NCBI RefSeq assembly: GCF_019249215.1
Contig: NZ_JAESDI010000004.1
Location: 186,001-250,000, forward strand
Source: Alteromonas lipotrueae
GTDB taxonomy: Bacteria; Pseudomonadota; Gammaproteobacteria; Enterobacterales; Alteromonadaceae
DNA length: 64,000 bases
Direction: 5' to 3'
The notes beneath the pieces were generated by a model. It was not told the origin of the DNA and did no database searches. It worked only from the letters and a program-made list of their open reading frames with translations. Both the position numbers and the translations under genes were made by a program. Below, one piece after another: positions 1 to 9,636 of this stretch. How positions within the stretch are numbered: the first letter of the stretch is position 1; each line of letters starts with the position of its first letter.

Positions 1-2045
1 TTGCAGAGAATACCTTATCAGCCCTTTATAAAGACATTGTTAATCGTATTAAAGATACCGACTCACAAGAGCCAGTGATTGTAGAAGAGGCTAGAGAATT
101 AGCCAATATTCGCAGTGCGTTTGATACCTTAATTTCTGACCTTGCAGAGATGTCCTTATCGAATGAACAGTTTTCTAACGTTATTGATTCGATGGGAGAC
201 ATGCTCTTAGTCGTAGATGAAAACCACCGCGTAATGTTAAGTAATAAGCGATTCGATGCTTTTTGTGACGATCAATATGGTGAGCGTGAAGGTACGGTTA
301 AGTACATTCTCAACAAGCTCATCAATAAATCGGCAGGAGAGTTAAAACACTTCTCCATCGAAGATGGTTTAGAAAAGCATATTAAGTGGACGAACACACC
401 ACTTGAAGATGCTAACCATAAAATTAAAGGCGCAATATTCGTAGGGGTCGATTATAGCAACCAGCGTTCGCTAGAAAGCCATGTGCAAATTCTTAATCAC
501 GCTATGGATGAAGCCACTGTCTCTATTGTTATTGCGGATATAAAGCGTACGGGTCAACCAATTATTTATGTAAACAATGCGTTCAACCGCCTGACTGGTT
601 ACAATAAAGAAGATATTATTGGTAGAAATTGCAGGTTTATGCAAGGAGAAGGTACTGATAGCAATACCACCGCACTAATACGAAGCGCTATTGCTAACCG
701 CGAGCCAATTGAAACCACCATTCTCAATTACCGTAAAGACGGTGTCTCTTTCTATAACAAACTCATACTCACACCCGTAAAATCCGATGGCGAAGTTACA
801 CACTACATTGGTTTTCAACAGGATGTTACACAGCAGCGCCAAGCGGAGCGCTATTTACAAGATGCGAAGCAAAAGGCGGAAGAGTCAGCGCATATGAAAT
901 CTGGCTTCCTTGCCAGTATGAGCCATGAAATTCGTACGCCTATTCACGGTATTTCTGGGGTACTGCAGTTGCTATCAAATTCACCATTGAACGACGAGCA
1001 AAAGCATTACCTCTCGCTTGCTAATTTTAGTATTCAAGGCCTACTGCACATCGTTAATGACATTCTTGATTTCTCTAAAATTGAAGCAGGGCAGCTTCAA
1101 ATTGATGATCAACCCTTCGATTTACTCGAAACCCTTGAAAGCTTGCAGTCGCAATATGCCATTTTATGTCAAGAGAAAGGACTACGTCTGCATTTTCATT
1201 TTAACCTTCAAGGCTTTCACGTAGTCATTGGAGACTCTGTTCGCTTCCGGCAGATTCTGTCTAACTTGATTGGCAACGCGGTTAAATTCACTGAGAAAGG
1301 TGAAATTGACGTAACTACCACCTTAGAACACACCAACAACGACAAGCTTCGCTTAACCTGCGCAGTAAAAGATTCAGGGATAGGTATCGCGAAAGACAAA
1401 CAAGCAGGAATTTTTGATGTGTTTACCCAAGAAGACCTGTCTACAACCCGCAAATTTGGTGGCACCGGGCTAGGGCTTTCTATTAGTAAACAGCTATGTG
1501 AACTTATGGATGGTGAAATTCGTTTAGAGAGCGAGAAAGGTGAAGGGAGTACATTCACTTTCAATATCATGCTAAAAGAAGGTGATGACAGCCTAGTTAC
1601 TCCCCAGCGAAGTAAAACCCATAGCCACAACACAGCAACGCACAAACGTAAAATTCTCATTGTTGAAGATAACGACATCAATCAAGTCATTGTGAAACAA
1701 CATTTAAGCGCTCACAAAACATTGAGTGCGAAATCGGGTATTGAAGCATTGGAAGCCTTAAAGAAAATGAAAGTGACTTTTGATTTGATATTGATGGACT
1801 GCCAAATGCCTGACATGGATGGTTTTGAAGCAACCCGCCGTATTCGTCGCGGTGAAGCTGGCGAGCGATATGTTAACGCCCCCATCATTGCACTAACAGC
1901 GAATGCCATGAAAGGTGACAGAGAAGACTGTTTCAACGCTGGTATGAACGACTATTTGAGTAAGCCCTTCGATGTTCAAGACCTATTAGAAAAAGTAGAT
2001 TACTGGGCTGATAAAAGCGCCGTAGCCAAACTTCAGCTTAGCTGA
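1..2045 (+). CDS. LOV-domain hybrid sensor histidine kinase (5' partial)
   Basis: The reading frame is open from base 3 with no stop before a GTG at 75, so the gene continues upstream of the window. Counting from that GTG, the protein shows the end of a HAMP-like linker (1-30), a PAS domain (about 33-130), a second PAS domain of LOV type (about 140-255), HisKA with phospho-acceptor His284 in SHEIRTP, an HATPase_c domain, and a C-terminal receiver with Asp575 in LMDCQMPDMDG. The LOV core has GRNCRFMQG with the flavin-adduct Cys186, followed by NYRKDG, FYNKL and a GFQQDVT glutamine segment, which is the canonical photoactive FMN-binding set. The role inferred is a blue-light-sensing hybrid kinase that passes phosphate to an internal receiver and then to an Hpt protein elsewhere. 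The GGDEF-EAL gene 155 bases downstream is a plausible functional neighbour, though no shared promoter is shown. Confidence 0.9.
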   Translation, partial: AENTLSALYKDIVNRIKDTDSQEPVIVEEARELANIRSAFDTLISDLAEMSLSNEQFSNVIDSMGDMLLVVDENHRVMLSNKRFDAFCDDQYGEREGTVKYILNKLINKSAGELKHFSIEDGLEKHIKWTNTPLEDANHKIKGAIFVGVDYSNQRSLESHVQILNHAMDEATVSIVIADIKRTGQPIIYVNNAFNRLTGYNKEDIIGRNCRFMQGEGTDSNTTALIRSAIANREPIETTILNYRKDGVSFYNKLILTPVKSDGEVTHYIGFQQDVTQQRQAERYLQDAKQKAEESAHMKSGFLASMSHEIRTPIHGISGVLQLLSNSPLNDEQKHYLSLANFSIQGLLHIVNDILDFSKIEAGQLQIDDQPFDLLETLESLQSQYAILCQEKGLRLHFHFNLQGFHVVIGDSVRFRQILSNLIGNAVKFTEKGEIDVTTTLEHTNNDKLRLTCAVKDSGIGIAKDKQAGIFDVFTQEDLSTTRKFGGTGLGLSISKQLCELMDGEIRLESEKGEGSTFTFNIMLKEGDDSLVTPQRSKTHSHNTATHKRKILIVEDNDINQVIVKQHLSAHKTLSAKSGIEALEALKKMKVTFDLILMDCQMPDMDGFEATRRIRRGEAGERYVNAPIIALTANAMKGDREDCFNAGMNDYLSKPFDVQDLLEKVDYWADKSAVAKLQLS

Positions 2046-2200
2046 TTCATTACTCTTGTTTACCTCAAACACTATGCACTTTGAATAGGGTAGATTTGTC
2101 GTCTATCCTATTTACACCCATCAAAAAAATAACTTTTCAATAGTAAATACCGTTAAGCAGCAATGGCTTAATATCATGACTTAATGAACTCTTGGTAAAC

Positions 2201-4090
2201 ATGACTCACACCCCTGAAATTACAACAGGCCAACAAGAAATGTTGGCAGTACGATACCGTCGACGCTATAGGCTCTGTCAGGTTTTAACTATATTAGGGG
2301 TGCTTTTCCTATTTGCGTTAGGGATTTTTAGCGTAGTCGACGGCGCTCATGTCTTAGGCACCATATTAATCGTTAACGCTCTGGTCGGCCTACTAAACCT
2401 TTACCTTTTACAACGTACCGGAAATATTGAGCGCGCAGCCACCATTTTAAGTGGTATTCTTTTTTTCTTATCAATGAGCTTAATAATTACAGGCGGCAAG
2501 AGTAATACTGGAATCTTATGGGTTTATCCTATTGTTGCCATTAACCTTTTTATCAATCGCTTCTGGCCTGCGGTGTTTTGGTTTGGGGCTTTCAGTATTG
2601 CCAGTGTTCTACTGCTGTTTACACCCGTTTCAATTTTATTGATAGCTAGCTACTCACTCGTAGAAGCAATTCGGTTTATTTTAACGATGCTAGCACTAAA
2701 CGCGATCTGTCTAGCTGCCTTACGTTCCGAGGAACAAGCCTACCGAACGATTATGCAATTGCATGATGATGATATCCGGCAAATGGCCTTTTACGATACG
2801 CTGACAGGCCTTCCTAACCGCTGGAGCTTCAAAACTAACCTAGAACGTCTGCTAACCCGAGCAGGAAAAGATAAACAACGCATTGGCTTGTTGTATATTG
2901 ACCTAGACAACTTTAAGCAAGTTAATGACCAATACGGCCATGAAGCAGGCGACCGACTATTGCTTGGGTTCAGTGAACGGCTTTGGGAAGCAATACGTCC
3001 CACCGATCAACTGTTGAAGCCGGAAGCAGAAAGTTTGGCAAGACTCGCTGGCGATGAGTTTGTTGTGCTACTTCCTAATATCAAAGAGCCGCTCGATGCC
3101 AGTGTCGTCGCAACACGTATACTAAATATCTTCGATGGTGGTTTCGAAGTCGATGACGTAACACATATAATTTATGCCAGTATTGGCATTGCCGTGTATC
3201 CCGATGATGCCACCGAGTCCTCTATGTTACTTCATCATGCAGATGCGGCAATGTATGACGCCAAAGATAACGGCCGTAATTGCTTTAGGTTTTTCACCCA
3301 GAAAATTGCCGATACGATGCACCAACGACAACAGATTGAAAGAGGCTTACGACAGGCGTTAAGTGAAGAGCATTTCTCTTTGGTTTATATGCCTATATTT
3401 GACTGTAAAGATAACACTATTGTAGCCGTAGAAGTACTACTTCGCTGTCAAAGCCCTGAACTAGAAGGGTTTGGCCCAGACCACTTTATACCGGTTGCGG
3501 AAGCTACTGGCTTTATCAAAGAAATCGATTTATGGGTCATCGACAATGCCCTGCAAGCGCTAGTAATCTTGCAGCAAGAACATTATTTTAAGGGACAAAT
3601 CTGTATAAATATCTCGGGGGTAGAGCTGCACAATGAACCATTTCCCGCACAGCTTAAGAACCTATTAGAGCGCCATAACATTGCACCTGAAAGTGTAGAG
3701 CTTGAAGTCACTGAAACCGCATTTGTGGCTGATGATGCAATCGGCTTAGAAACGCTAAAAGCACTGGATGAGCTAGGGGTGTCGTTAGCGCTCGATGATT
3801 TTGGTACAGGCTACACTGCTTTTAGTCAGTTAATACATTACCCTGCTGATTGTCTGAAAATTGATCGTTCTTTTGTTAATGACCTTTTTTCAGAACGTGA
3901 AGCACGCAACAAGATGGTGATGATTATTCAAAATTTGGCAAAGCTTTACGATCTTCGCGTTATTGCTGAAGGCGTTGAAACTGAAGCTCAGATGAATTAT
4001 CTACGTGAAAACGGCTGTGACTGGGCACAGGGATATTATTTATCGCGCCCGCTGCCTTGGGATGACTTACTTAAATTATTGAGCGATTGA
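2201..4090 (+). CDS. Membrane GGDEF-EAL domain c-di-GMP signalling protein
   Basis: The N-terminal 170 residues hold five to six hydrophobic segments, followed by GGDEF (about 200-360) and EAL (about 375-625) domains. The cyclase signature reads AGDEF rather than GGDEF; that variant occurs in some active cyclases. Extra residues sit between the RPTD segment and AGDEF. The phosphodiesterase domain has EVLLR in place of EALLR but keeps the metal and catalytic residues: the leading Glu, NIS, EVTET, DDFGTGY, KIDRSF and AEGVE. The EAL half therefore looks active, while the GGDEF half could be active or regulatory. A TTG at 2192 is an alternative start; ATG 2201 is preferred, although neither has a strong Shine-Dalgarno sequence. 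It acts at the inner membrane on cyclic di-GMP levels. Confidence 0.9.
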   Translation: MTHTPEITTGQQEMLAVRYRRRYRLCQVLTILGVLFLFALGIFSVVDGAHVLGTILIVNALVGLLNLYLLQRTGNIERAATILSGILFFLSMSLIITGGKSNTGILWVYPIVAINLFINRFWPAVFWFGAFSIASVLLLFTPVSILLIASYSLVEAIRFILTMLALNAICLAALRSEEQAYRTIMQLHDDDIRQMAFYDTLTGLPNRWSFKTNLERLLTRAGKDKQRIGLLYIDLDNFKQVNDQYGHEAGDRLLLGFSERLWEAIRPTDQLLKPEAESLARLAGDEFVVLLPNIKEPLDASVVATRILNIFDGGFEVDDVTHIIYASIGIAVYPDDATESSMLLHHADAAMYDAKDNGRNCFRFFTQKIADTMHQRQQIERGLRQALSEEHFSLVYMPIFDCKDNTIVAVEVLLRCQSPELEGFGPDHFIPVAEATGFIKEIDLWVIDNALQALVILQQEHYFKGQICINISGVELHNEPFPAQLKNLLERHNIAPESVELEVTETAFVADDAIGLETLKALDELGVSLALDDFGTGYTAFSQLIHYPADCLKIDRSFVNDLFSEREARNKMVMIIQNLAKLYDLRVIAEGVETEAQMNYLRENGCDWAQGYYLSRPLPWDDLLKLLSD

Positions 4091-4099
4091 TGAAATGGC

Positions 4100-4121
4100 A
4101 AGTGAAGCAGACGCTTCACTT
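4100..4121 (-). terminator. Hairpin downstream of rnpB
   Basis: A perfect 9-bp stem (AAGTGAAGC / GCTTCACTT) with a 4-base loop lies just after the rnpB 3' end and 9 bases past the stop of the convergent GGDEF-EAL gene. The tail on either strand is only mildly T-rich, so it is a weak or processing-linked terminator candidate. Confidence 0.45.
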
Positions 4122-4132
4122 ACTCAAAAGAA

Positions 4133-4482
4133 AGGTGGAGTTGGCCGATAAGCCGGGTTCTGTCGTGGGCAACCATTCCTCTAGATCAGCAATTACTCAC
4201 TGATTCAAGCAACCTACCCGATCCCCATGCGGGCCACACGTTAAGGGATCCTATTTGGTCTTGCTCCGGGTGGAGTTTACCTTGCCACAACCTGTTACCA
4301 GGTGTGCGGTGCGCTCTTACCGCACCCTTTCAGCCTTACCGGCCATTGCTGGCTTAGGCGGTCTTCTCTCTGCTGCACTTGTCGTCGGCTCGCGCCGCCC
4401 AGACGTTATCTGGCACCCTGCCCTTTGGAGCCCGGACTTTCCTCCCCTTTCTTACGAAAGCGGCGATTGCCTGGCCAACTCC
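4133..4482 (-). ncRNA. rnpB: RNase P RNA, catalytic subunit (type A)
   Basis: On the minus strand the sequence carries the universally conserved RNase P blocks: GAGGAAAGTCCGGGCTCC near the 5' end, the GGTAACAG segment with GGTAAACTCCACC, the AAATAGGATCCC segment, and the 3' ACAGAACCCGGCTTATCGGCC that pairs back with the 5' end (GGAGTTGGCCAGGC). The 5' and 3' limits were set by alignment from memory to the E. coli RNA, giving about 350 nt against 377 in E. coli. It is the ribozyme that matures tRNA 5' ends, together with RnpA. Several open frames crossing this region are artefacts. Confidence 0.95.
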
Positions 4483-4489
4483 GCGGCGC

Positions 4490-4521
4490 ATTCTACATGA
4501 AGATAGCCTATTTAGCGACAA
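4490..4521 (-). promoter_or_regulatory. Candidate rnpB promoter
   Basis: On the minus strand TAGAAT (4490-4495) lies seven bases before the inferred RNA 5' end and fits a -10 box. The -35 is unclear: TCGCTA with a 17-bp spacer or TTGTCG with a 20-bp spacer. Position rather than consensus strength is the support. Confidence 0.35.
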
Positions 4522-4535
4522 TCACTTGGCAGCTT

Positions 4536-5996
4536 TTAGGTATCGCCGTAAAAGCAAGTCTCTACCACGTTTTTATCAAGTAGTTTTGTTATAACAAAAA
4601 CCTGATCTTCTGCCCGTAAAACTGTGCTCCCTTTGGGAATAAGCGTACTTTCACCACGGGCGACTAACGCCACAACGGTATCTTCGGGTAACCCCAACTC
4701 TGAAATACTTTTGCCTGTTGAGGCAGACATAGCGTGAAGCACAATTTCAATTAACTCGCGTTTGTCTTTAGCCACTTTAACGATTTCTAGCGTGTTCGAT
4801 TCACCTCGAGGGTTATCGAGTACTAAACCCAGTTTGCGCGCAGCAAATGGCAAACTTGCCCCTTGTAGTAGGGCTGAAATCATAACAATGAAGAACACCA
4901 CGTTAAAAATAAGTTCGGCGCTGGGTAATTCAAAAATGAGTGGAAAAATTGCCAGAATAATAGGCACAGAACCACGAAGCCCTACCCATGAAATAAGCAC
5001 TGAAGCTTTAAATGAAAACCGACTGAGTAATAACAATGGCATTGCCACCAGCGGCCGGGCCACAAAAATAAGTACTACGGCAATCAACAAGCCTTCTTTC
5101 CAGGTATGTAGAAGCTCAGAAGGGGTAACCAACAAGCCTAAAATAACAAACATCGCTATTTGACTTAGCCAAGCCAAGCCATCTATGAATACAAAGGTAT
5201 TTCGTTGATAGGAAAATCGGCTATTACCCACAATTACGCCGGTAATAAAAGTCGCCAAAAATCCGCTGCCATTTAAGTTTGAAGCTAAACCAAAGGCCAA
5301 CACCCCAAATAACATAACGAACACTGGATATAAACCAATCGCCATAAGCGTTACGCGCCTAAACAACGCAACCGCTAGGCCACCTACTACTGCACCTGTA
5401 ATGGCTCCCACGCCCATTTGGCTGACAAACAATAACGCTAATTCTGACGCCTTTGTGCTGCTATCTTGAATAAGTGTGATAAGACCAATGGTAAGAAAAA
5501 TGGCCATAGGATCGTTTGACGCACTTTCCAGCTCTAGGGTTGCTTTTAGTCTTGATGGAATAGTAATGCCCGCATTGCGCAGTACAGAGAATACTGCCGC
5601 AGCATCGGTAGACCCAACAATGGCACCAAGTAATAACCCTAAATAAAGGGGCAAATCGAGAATGTACATGGCTGCCACACCGGTTATTGCCGCTGTGCCT
5701 ACCACGCCTATAGAGGCAAGTAATGCAGCAGGCTTCCACGCCCGCCTAATCGACTTCTTTGAAGTTTGAAGCCCCCCATCAAATAAAATGAGGATAAGCG
5801 CAAAGGTCCCTATGGAATGGGCTGCATCGGCATTATCAAAAGAAATGCGACCGATACCATCTTCACCAGCCAGCATGCCCACACCTAAAAAGAGCACTAA
5901 TACTGGCACGCCAAAACGGGGGGACAGTTTGCTGACCAATACGCCAAATATCGCTAACAAAGCACTGAGTAGAATGATTTGGTCTACAGCAAACAC
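4536..5996 (-). CDS. cvrA: CvrA/NhaP2-type K+(Na+)/H+ antiporter
   Basis: 486 residues with about 12 hydrophobic segments of the CPA1 family, then a cytoplasmic TrkA_C-like tail (about 395-480). Family motifs include LILFDGGLQT, GAIVGSTDAAAVF (with the transport aspartates) and LELESASNDPMA. It exchanges monovalent cations for protons across the inner membrane. It starts with GTG, 9 bases after a good AAGGGAG Shine-Dalgarno. It is shorter than E. coli CvrA because it lacks the C-terminal CorC/HlyC-type domain. It lies between rnpB and secDF on the same strand, with independent expression likely. The exact ion (K+ or Na+) cannot be decided from sequence. Confidence 0.9.
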   Translation of the reverse strand: MFAVDQIILLSALLAIFGVLVSKLSPRFGVPVLVLFLGVGMLAGEDGIGRISFDNADAAHSIGTFALILILFDGGLQTSKKSIRRAWKPAALLASIGVVGTAAITGVAAMYILDLPLYLGLLLGAIVGSTDAAAVFSVLRNAGITIPSRLKATLELESASNDPMAIFLTIGLITLIQDSSTKASELALLFVSQMGVGAITGAVVGGLAVALFRRVTLMAIGLYPVFVMLFGVLAFGLASNLNGSGFLATFITGVIVGNSRFSYQRNTFVFIDGLAWLSQIAMFVILGLLVTPSELLHTWKEGLLIAVVLIFVARPLVAMPLLLLSRFSFKASVLISWVGLRGSVPIILAIFPLIFELPSAELIFNVVFFIVMISALLQGASLPFAARKLGLVLDNPRGESNTLEIVKVAKDKRELIEIVLHAMSASTGKSISELGLPEDTVVALVARGESTLIPKGSTVLRAEDQVFVITKLLDKNVVETCFYGDT

Positions 5997-6086
5997 ACGT
6001 TATCTCCCTTTAACTTAGTAATAATAGTATACAGATGAAATGAGCAAAGCGGTATTTCACCGCTTCGCCTATTTCGATTTTAGCGG

Positions 6087-8672
6087 TTAAGGTATATGTG
6101 CCAGCGACGCTTTTACCTCCTCAGAAGTAGGACGAAGTTGAGCCTTCCCTTTTTGCTCTCTACGTTTACCCAGCATGTGAAGTAACGATGAAGTAATAAA
6201 CAAAGTCGACGAGGTGCCAATAACCACTGCAAATACCATGGGTACGGCAAAACTGCTAACTGCATCTCCTCCTACTAGCGCCATCGGTAGCAAAGCAAGC
6301 AGTGTGGTTAACGAAGTAAATACCGTTCTGCTTAGCGTGCTGTTTACCGCGTCGTTGATAATATCAGCTAGAGAACGCTCTGGGCCAAAGCGCAGCAACT
6401 CTCTTACGCGGTCTAACACTACCACTTTATCGTTAATTGAATATCCTATTAAGGCCAGTAGCGCGGCCACTGCGGTAAGATTAAATTCAATACCGGTTAA
6501 GGCAATAAAGCCAATGGTTTTAGTTAAATCAAGTAGCACGGTAAGTAAGGCTGCGGTAGCAAAATGTGCTTCAAACTGAAACCATAAATAGGCCAGCATT
6601 CCACCTCCAGCAATAAGCAATGCTAAAATGGAAAGGTCGGCAAAGCCATCACTCACCTTCGGCCCCACAACATCAACCTTATTAAATATCACGGTGCTAT
6701 CGGCGTCTTGTATCACCTGTTTTAGCGCTTCGATGTTGCTACCTTGCGGGGCTACGGTACTGGATCCGGCATTAGCTTCAGTAATAGGTACAGTGTTCGA
6801 TTTTGCTGATACTGGCGCACGCAATAAATACTGATTTTCGGCGCCATATTCTTGAATTGCGATGTCTTCAAAATGATGTTGTTTTAGCACTGTGCGCAAT
6901 TGCTCAGTAGATAGTTGCGGTGCAGAAATTTCCATCATAGTACCGCCGGTGAAATCCACCCCGTACTGCAAGCCAGGTTTAAAGAAGAGCGCCATGGAAC
7001 ACAAGGTTAATATCAGTGAAATACTCAAAGCTAACTTTTTAGATTTTATAAAGTTAAACGGCCCTAATTTATCCGCCATGGTTAACAATGGCGAAGATAA
7101 ATTAATTGGCTCTCTTTGATGCTTCCTTGTTGCCCGCTGCATAAGTAACTTAGTAAGCGCCACCGAAGTAAACAGTGAAGTTATCAGGCCTATTGCAATA
7201 GTGACGGCAAAACCTTTCACTGGACCACTACCAAAAACAAACAATAAGCTAACGGCAATAAGGGTTGTGAAGTTTGAATCAACAATAGTACCAAACGCCT
7301 TATCAAAACCAATTTTAAGGGCACTACCTGCTGGCCTGCCTTTTTTCGTTTCCTCACGAATACGTTCGTTAATGAGGATATTTGCATCTACCGCCATGCC
7401 CATGGTGAGTATCAGCCCAGCAATACCAGGCAGAGTAAGTGTGGCACCAAACAACGTAAGCACGCCAAATACCAGCGCCATATTCACCGAAAGCGCAACA
7501 CTCGCAATTGCGCCCCAACGGCCGTAAATGGCTAACATAAATACTAAAACCCCGAGTGCCCCTGCAATGCCGCTTTTCACGCCGGTTTCAATAGCATCAC
7601 TGCCTAAATCTGGCCCTACCGTGCGTTCTTCAATAATATGCAATGGAACGGGTAGTGCACCAGTGCGCAGCATTAGTGCCACATCTTGCGCTTCGCTCAT
7701 GGTAAAGCTACCGGTAATCTCTCCTCTGCCACCGGGAATAACACTATTGATAACCGGCGCCGTGACGACCGTGTCATCTAGTACTACTGCTAACACGCGA
7801 CCAATATTGTTTTTCGTCATGATAGCGAATTGTCGAGCGCCATCGTTATCTAAACGAAACGTCACCACGGGTTGACTGGTTTCAGGGCTAAACGCCGCTG
7901 ACGCGTCGGTAATATGCTCACCTTCTAGCGCAACATGCTTTTCAAGTAAGTACTGCCTGCCGTTAATGTCAGCCCGAGTAAAGCTCTCACTATTTTTCAC
8001 CTGAGTTTGCCAGTGAAAACGCATTTGCGCTGTAGTACCTAGTAAGGCTTTCACACTGGCTGGGTCTGAAATACCGGGCATTTGCACTAAAATAGCATCG
8101 CTACCTTGGCGGGTAACACTGGGTTCTGTGAGGCCGGTTTCGTCAAGTCGTTTGCGTACCACCTCTAGGCTACGATTAATCGCATCTTTTACTACTGCTG
8201 CTTGGTATTCCTCAGTAAGCTCAAGGATAATCATATTCCCTTTTTGGCTAATACCTTTTGGAGCAGTGCCTTGCTGTGTCAGAAGCAACGCGCTACTGCC
8301 ATCTGATTGCAGCGACACTTCATTTGCCCGTTGCTTAACGTTGTAAAGGTCATCGGGGTTCGAAAGCGTAAATTGTACTGCTAACGCGTTTTTGGAAGTA
8401 TGTTTAACATAGCGAATGTTTTGTTCTCTTAAGTCACTAAAAAGCGCAGAAGAGTAGGTATCTAATTGCCGAGCAAACAACGCGTCAGTATCAGCTTCCA
8501 GCAATAAGTGAGAGCCCCCTTGTAAATCTAAACCAAGCGAAAGCGTGTGTTGGCTGTACCACTGTGGTACATGCTGCTTAAGTGAATCGGGCAATATATT
8601 GGGCGCGGCGCTAAGTAGGCCTAGTAAAATAACCAGCGCATACACTAGGCCACGAAATGAAAATCGTGTCAT
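6087..8672 (-). CDS. secDF: Protein translocase SecDF fusion
   Basis: 861 residues combining SecD (about 1-520) and SecF (about 530-840) in one chain. The SecD half has an N-terminal membrane segment, LGLDLQGG, a large periplasmic domain, the linker RTGALPVPLHIIEERTVGP, and GMAVDANILINERIREE with the proton-path Asp. The SecF half has YGVDFTGGT and IGYSINDKVVVLDRVRE. It uses the proton motive force to pull secreted proteins through SecYEG from the periplasmic side. Gammaproteobacteria usually have separate secD and secF genes behind yajC; this is a stand-alone fusion with no yajC, tgt or queA nearby. It is therefore probably an accessory paralogue. Confidence 0.92.
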   Translation of the reverse strand: MTRFSFRGLVYALVILLGLLSAAPNILPDSLKQHVPQWYSQHTLSLGLDLQGGSHLLLEADTDALFARQLDTYSSALFSDLREQNIRYVKHTSKNALAVQFTLSNPDDLYNVKQRANEVSLQSDGSSALLLTQQGTAPKGISQKGNMIILELTEEYQAAVVKDAINRSLEVVRKRLDETGLTEPSVTRQGSDAILVQMPGISDPASVKALLGTTAQMRFHWQTQVKNSESFTRADINGRQYLLEKHVALEGEHITDASAAFSPETSQPVVTFRLDNDGARQFAIMTKNNIGRVLAVVLDDTVVTAPVINSVIPGGRGEITGSFTMSEAQDVALMLRTGALPVPLHIIEERTVGPDLGSDAIETGVKSGIAGALGVLVFMLAIYGRWGAIASVALSVNMALVFGVLTLFGATLTLPGIAGLILTMGMAVDANILINERIREETKKGRPAGSALKIGFDKAFGTIVDSNFTTLIAVSLLFVFGSGPVKGFAVTIAIGLITSLFTSVALTKLLMQRATRKHQREPINLSSPLLTMADKLGPFNFIKSKKLALSISLILTLCSMALFFKPGLQYGVDFTGGTMMEISAPQLSTEQLRTVLKQHHFEDIAIQEYGAENQYLLRAPVSAKSNTVPITEANAGSSTVAPQGSNIEALKQVIQDADSTVIFNKVDVVGPKVSDGFADLSILALLIAGGGMLAYLWFQFEAHFATAALLTVLLDLTKTIGFIALTGIEFNLTAVAALLALIGYSINDKVVVLDRVRELLRFGPERSLADIINDAVNSTLSRTVFTSLTTLLALLPMALVGGDAVSSFAVPMVFAVVIGTSSTLFITSSLLHMLGKRREQKGKAQLRPTSEEVKASLAHIP

Positions 8673-8741
8673 AAAAATCCTGCAATAAACCTTTAAAAGT
8701 TGAGAAGCACTGCAACTGCAGCGCGTGATATCAGTAAGGTA

Positions 8742-9149
8742 TTACAGGGAATAAGGTGGGCCGCGATTCGATATGCCCTTCCAATAAAAGGCAATATATT
8801 CAAAGGGAGTGCTAAAGATAGTATTCGAGAAATCGACGAAAGCTAAATGATTTTGATATCCAAAGAGAAATACATGTTCATCTGAATTATCTAAATCGGC
8901 ATCTTGCGGTTGAGTGTGCTGAGTAAACCCAAAGCGTGAAGCAACAGAAAGCCCGAAGTCAGAAAAGGATATCTGCGGGGTTTGCTCATTAAACGATGCG
9001 GTATCGTTTGCACAATAGGCTGAAAATGGCGCGCTGAATACAAGCACCGACACCACAATAGAAAAGACCCACGCATAAACTGAAGACGCGTAGTTTTTCT
9101 GAGAAGGTGAATGAGCGTCATTGTGACGTTCAGGCATAAAACGATGCAT
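8742..9149 (-). CDS. Small exported or membrane-anchored hypothetical protein
   Basis: 135 residues. After a polar start of about 22 residues comes one hydrophobic stretch (about 24-48) ending in a signal-peptidase-like SAYCAND site, followed by about 85 residues with aromatic patches (FLFGYQNHLAF, YIAFYWKG) and no motif I recognise. It lies 69 bases upstream of secDF on the same strand, so the two may share a transcript. A second ORF (8891-9217) overlaps in another frame but looks less protein-like. The start is uncertain and the gene is only moderately supported. Confidence 0.45.
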   Translation of the reverse strand: MHRFMPERHNDAHSPSQKNYASSVYAWVFSIVVSVLVFSAPFSAYCANDTASFNEQTPQISFSDFGLSVASRFGFTQHTQPQDADLDNSDEHVFLFGYQNHLAFVDFSNTIFSTPFEYIAFYWKGISNRGPPYSL

Positions 9150-9636
9150 AAGGGCGGTAGTGATAACTTTCTATTATTCCGTTGCGCTGTATATGGGTAC
9201 GAAATAGTAAAAAGCAAATTTGAGAGTTGCTCTTAATGCTTTTTTAAAGATTTTGTACTCTAGAACACTGCAATGACTATCTACACTGACGTTATTAGGC
9301 CGCTCCAATCTTGTAGAGACGTTAGGTTTTTATTATCCCTTAGTATCAACTCCCAAGTGCAACTACGGGCACTTCCACTACCGCTGCTTTAACTTCAAGC
9401 CTATCGATATTCGCACTCCTGAAAATGGTGATATTGACTGATAATGAGACGGACTCGGCTACACAACCACTCACTTGACTAACTCAATATCGATGTCAGG
9501 CTTATTTACATAAAATTTACTTTATATAAACATTTTTCACTGGTTGAATTATAAGCAGTTGAATTAGAATGCATTTAAATCATTGGCTCGATTAATGCCT
9601 ATTAATCCATCAATTATTTAATTTTTGGAAAACACT
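9150..9636. other. Intergenic region before the PEP-CTERM-like gene
   Basis: About 490 bases between divergent genes. AT-rich stretches just upstream of 9637 could hold a promoter for the exported protein. No convincing hairpin, repeat or small gene was seen. Confidence 0.4.

Noticed and set aside
4255-4594. Three overlapping plus-strand ORFs of 71-93 codons
   Set aside because: They lie across the RNase P RNA gene and its promoter; the conserved RNA blocks explain the sequence.
8891-9217. 108-codon minus-strand ORF overlapping the small exported protein
   Set aside because: Its translation has no clear signal peptide or domain and a basic, irregular composition; the other frame gives a plausible exported protein.
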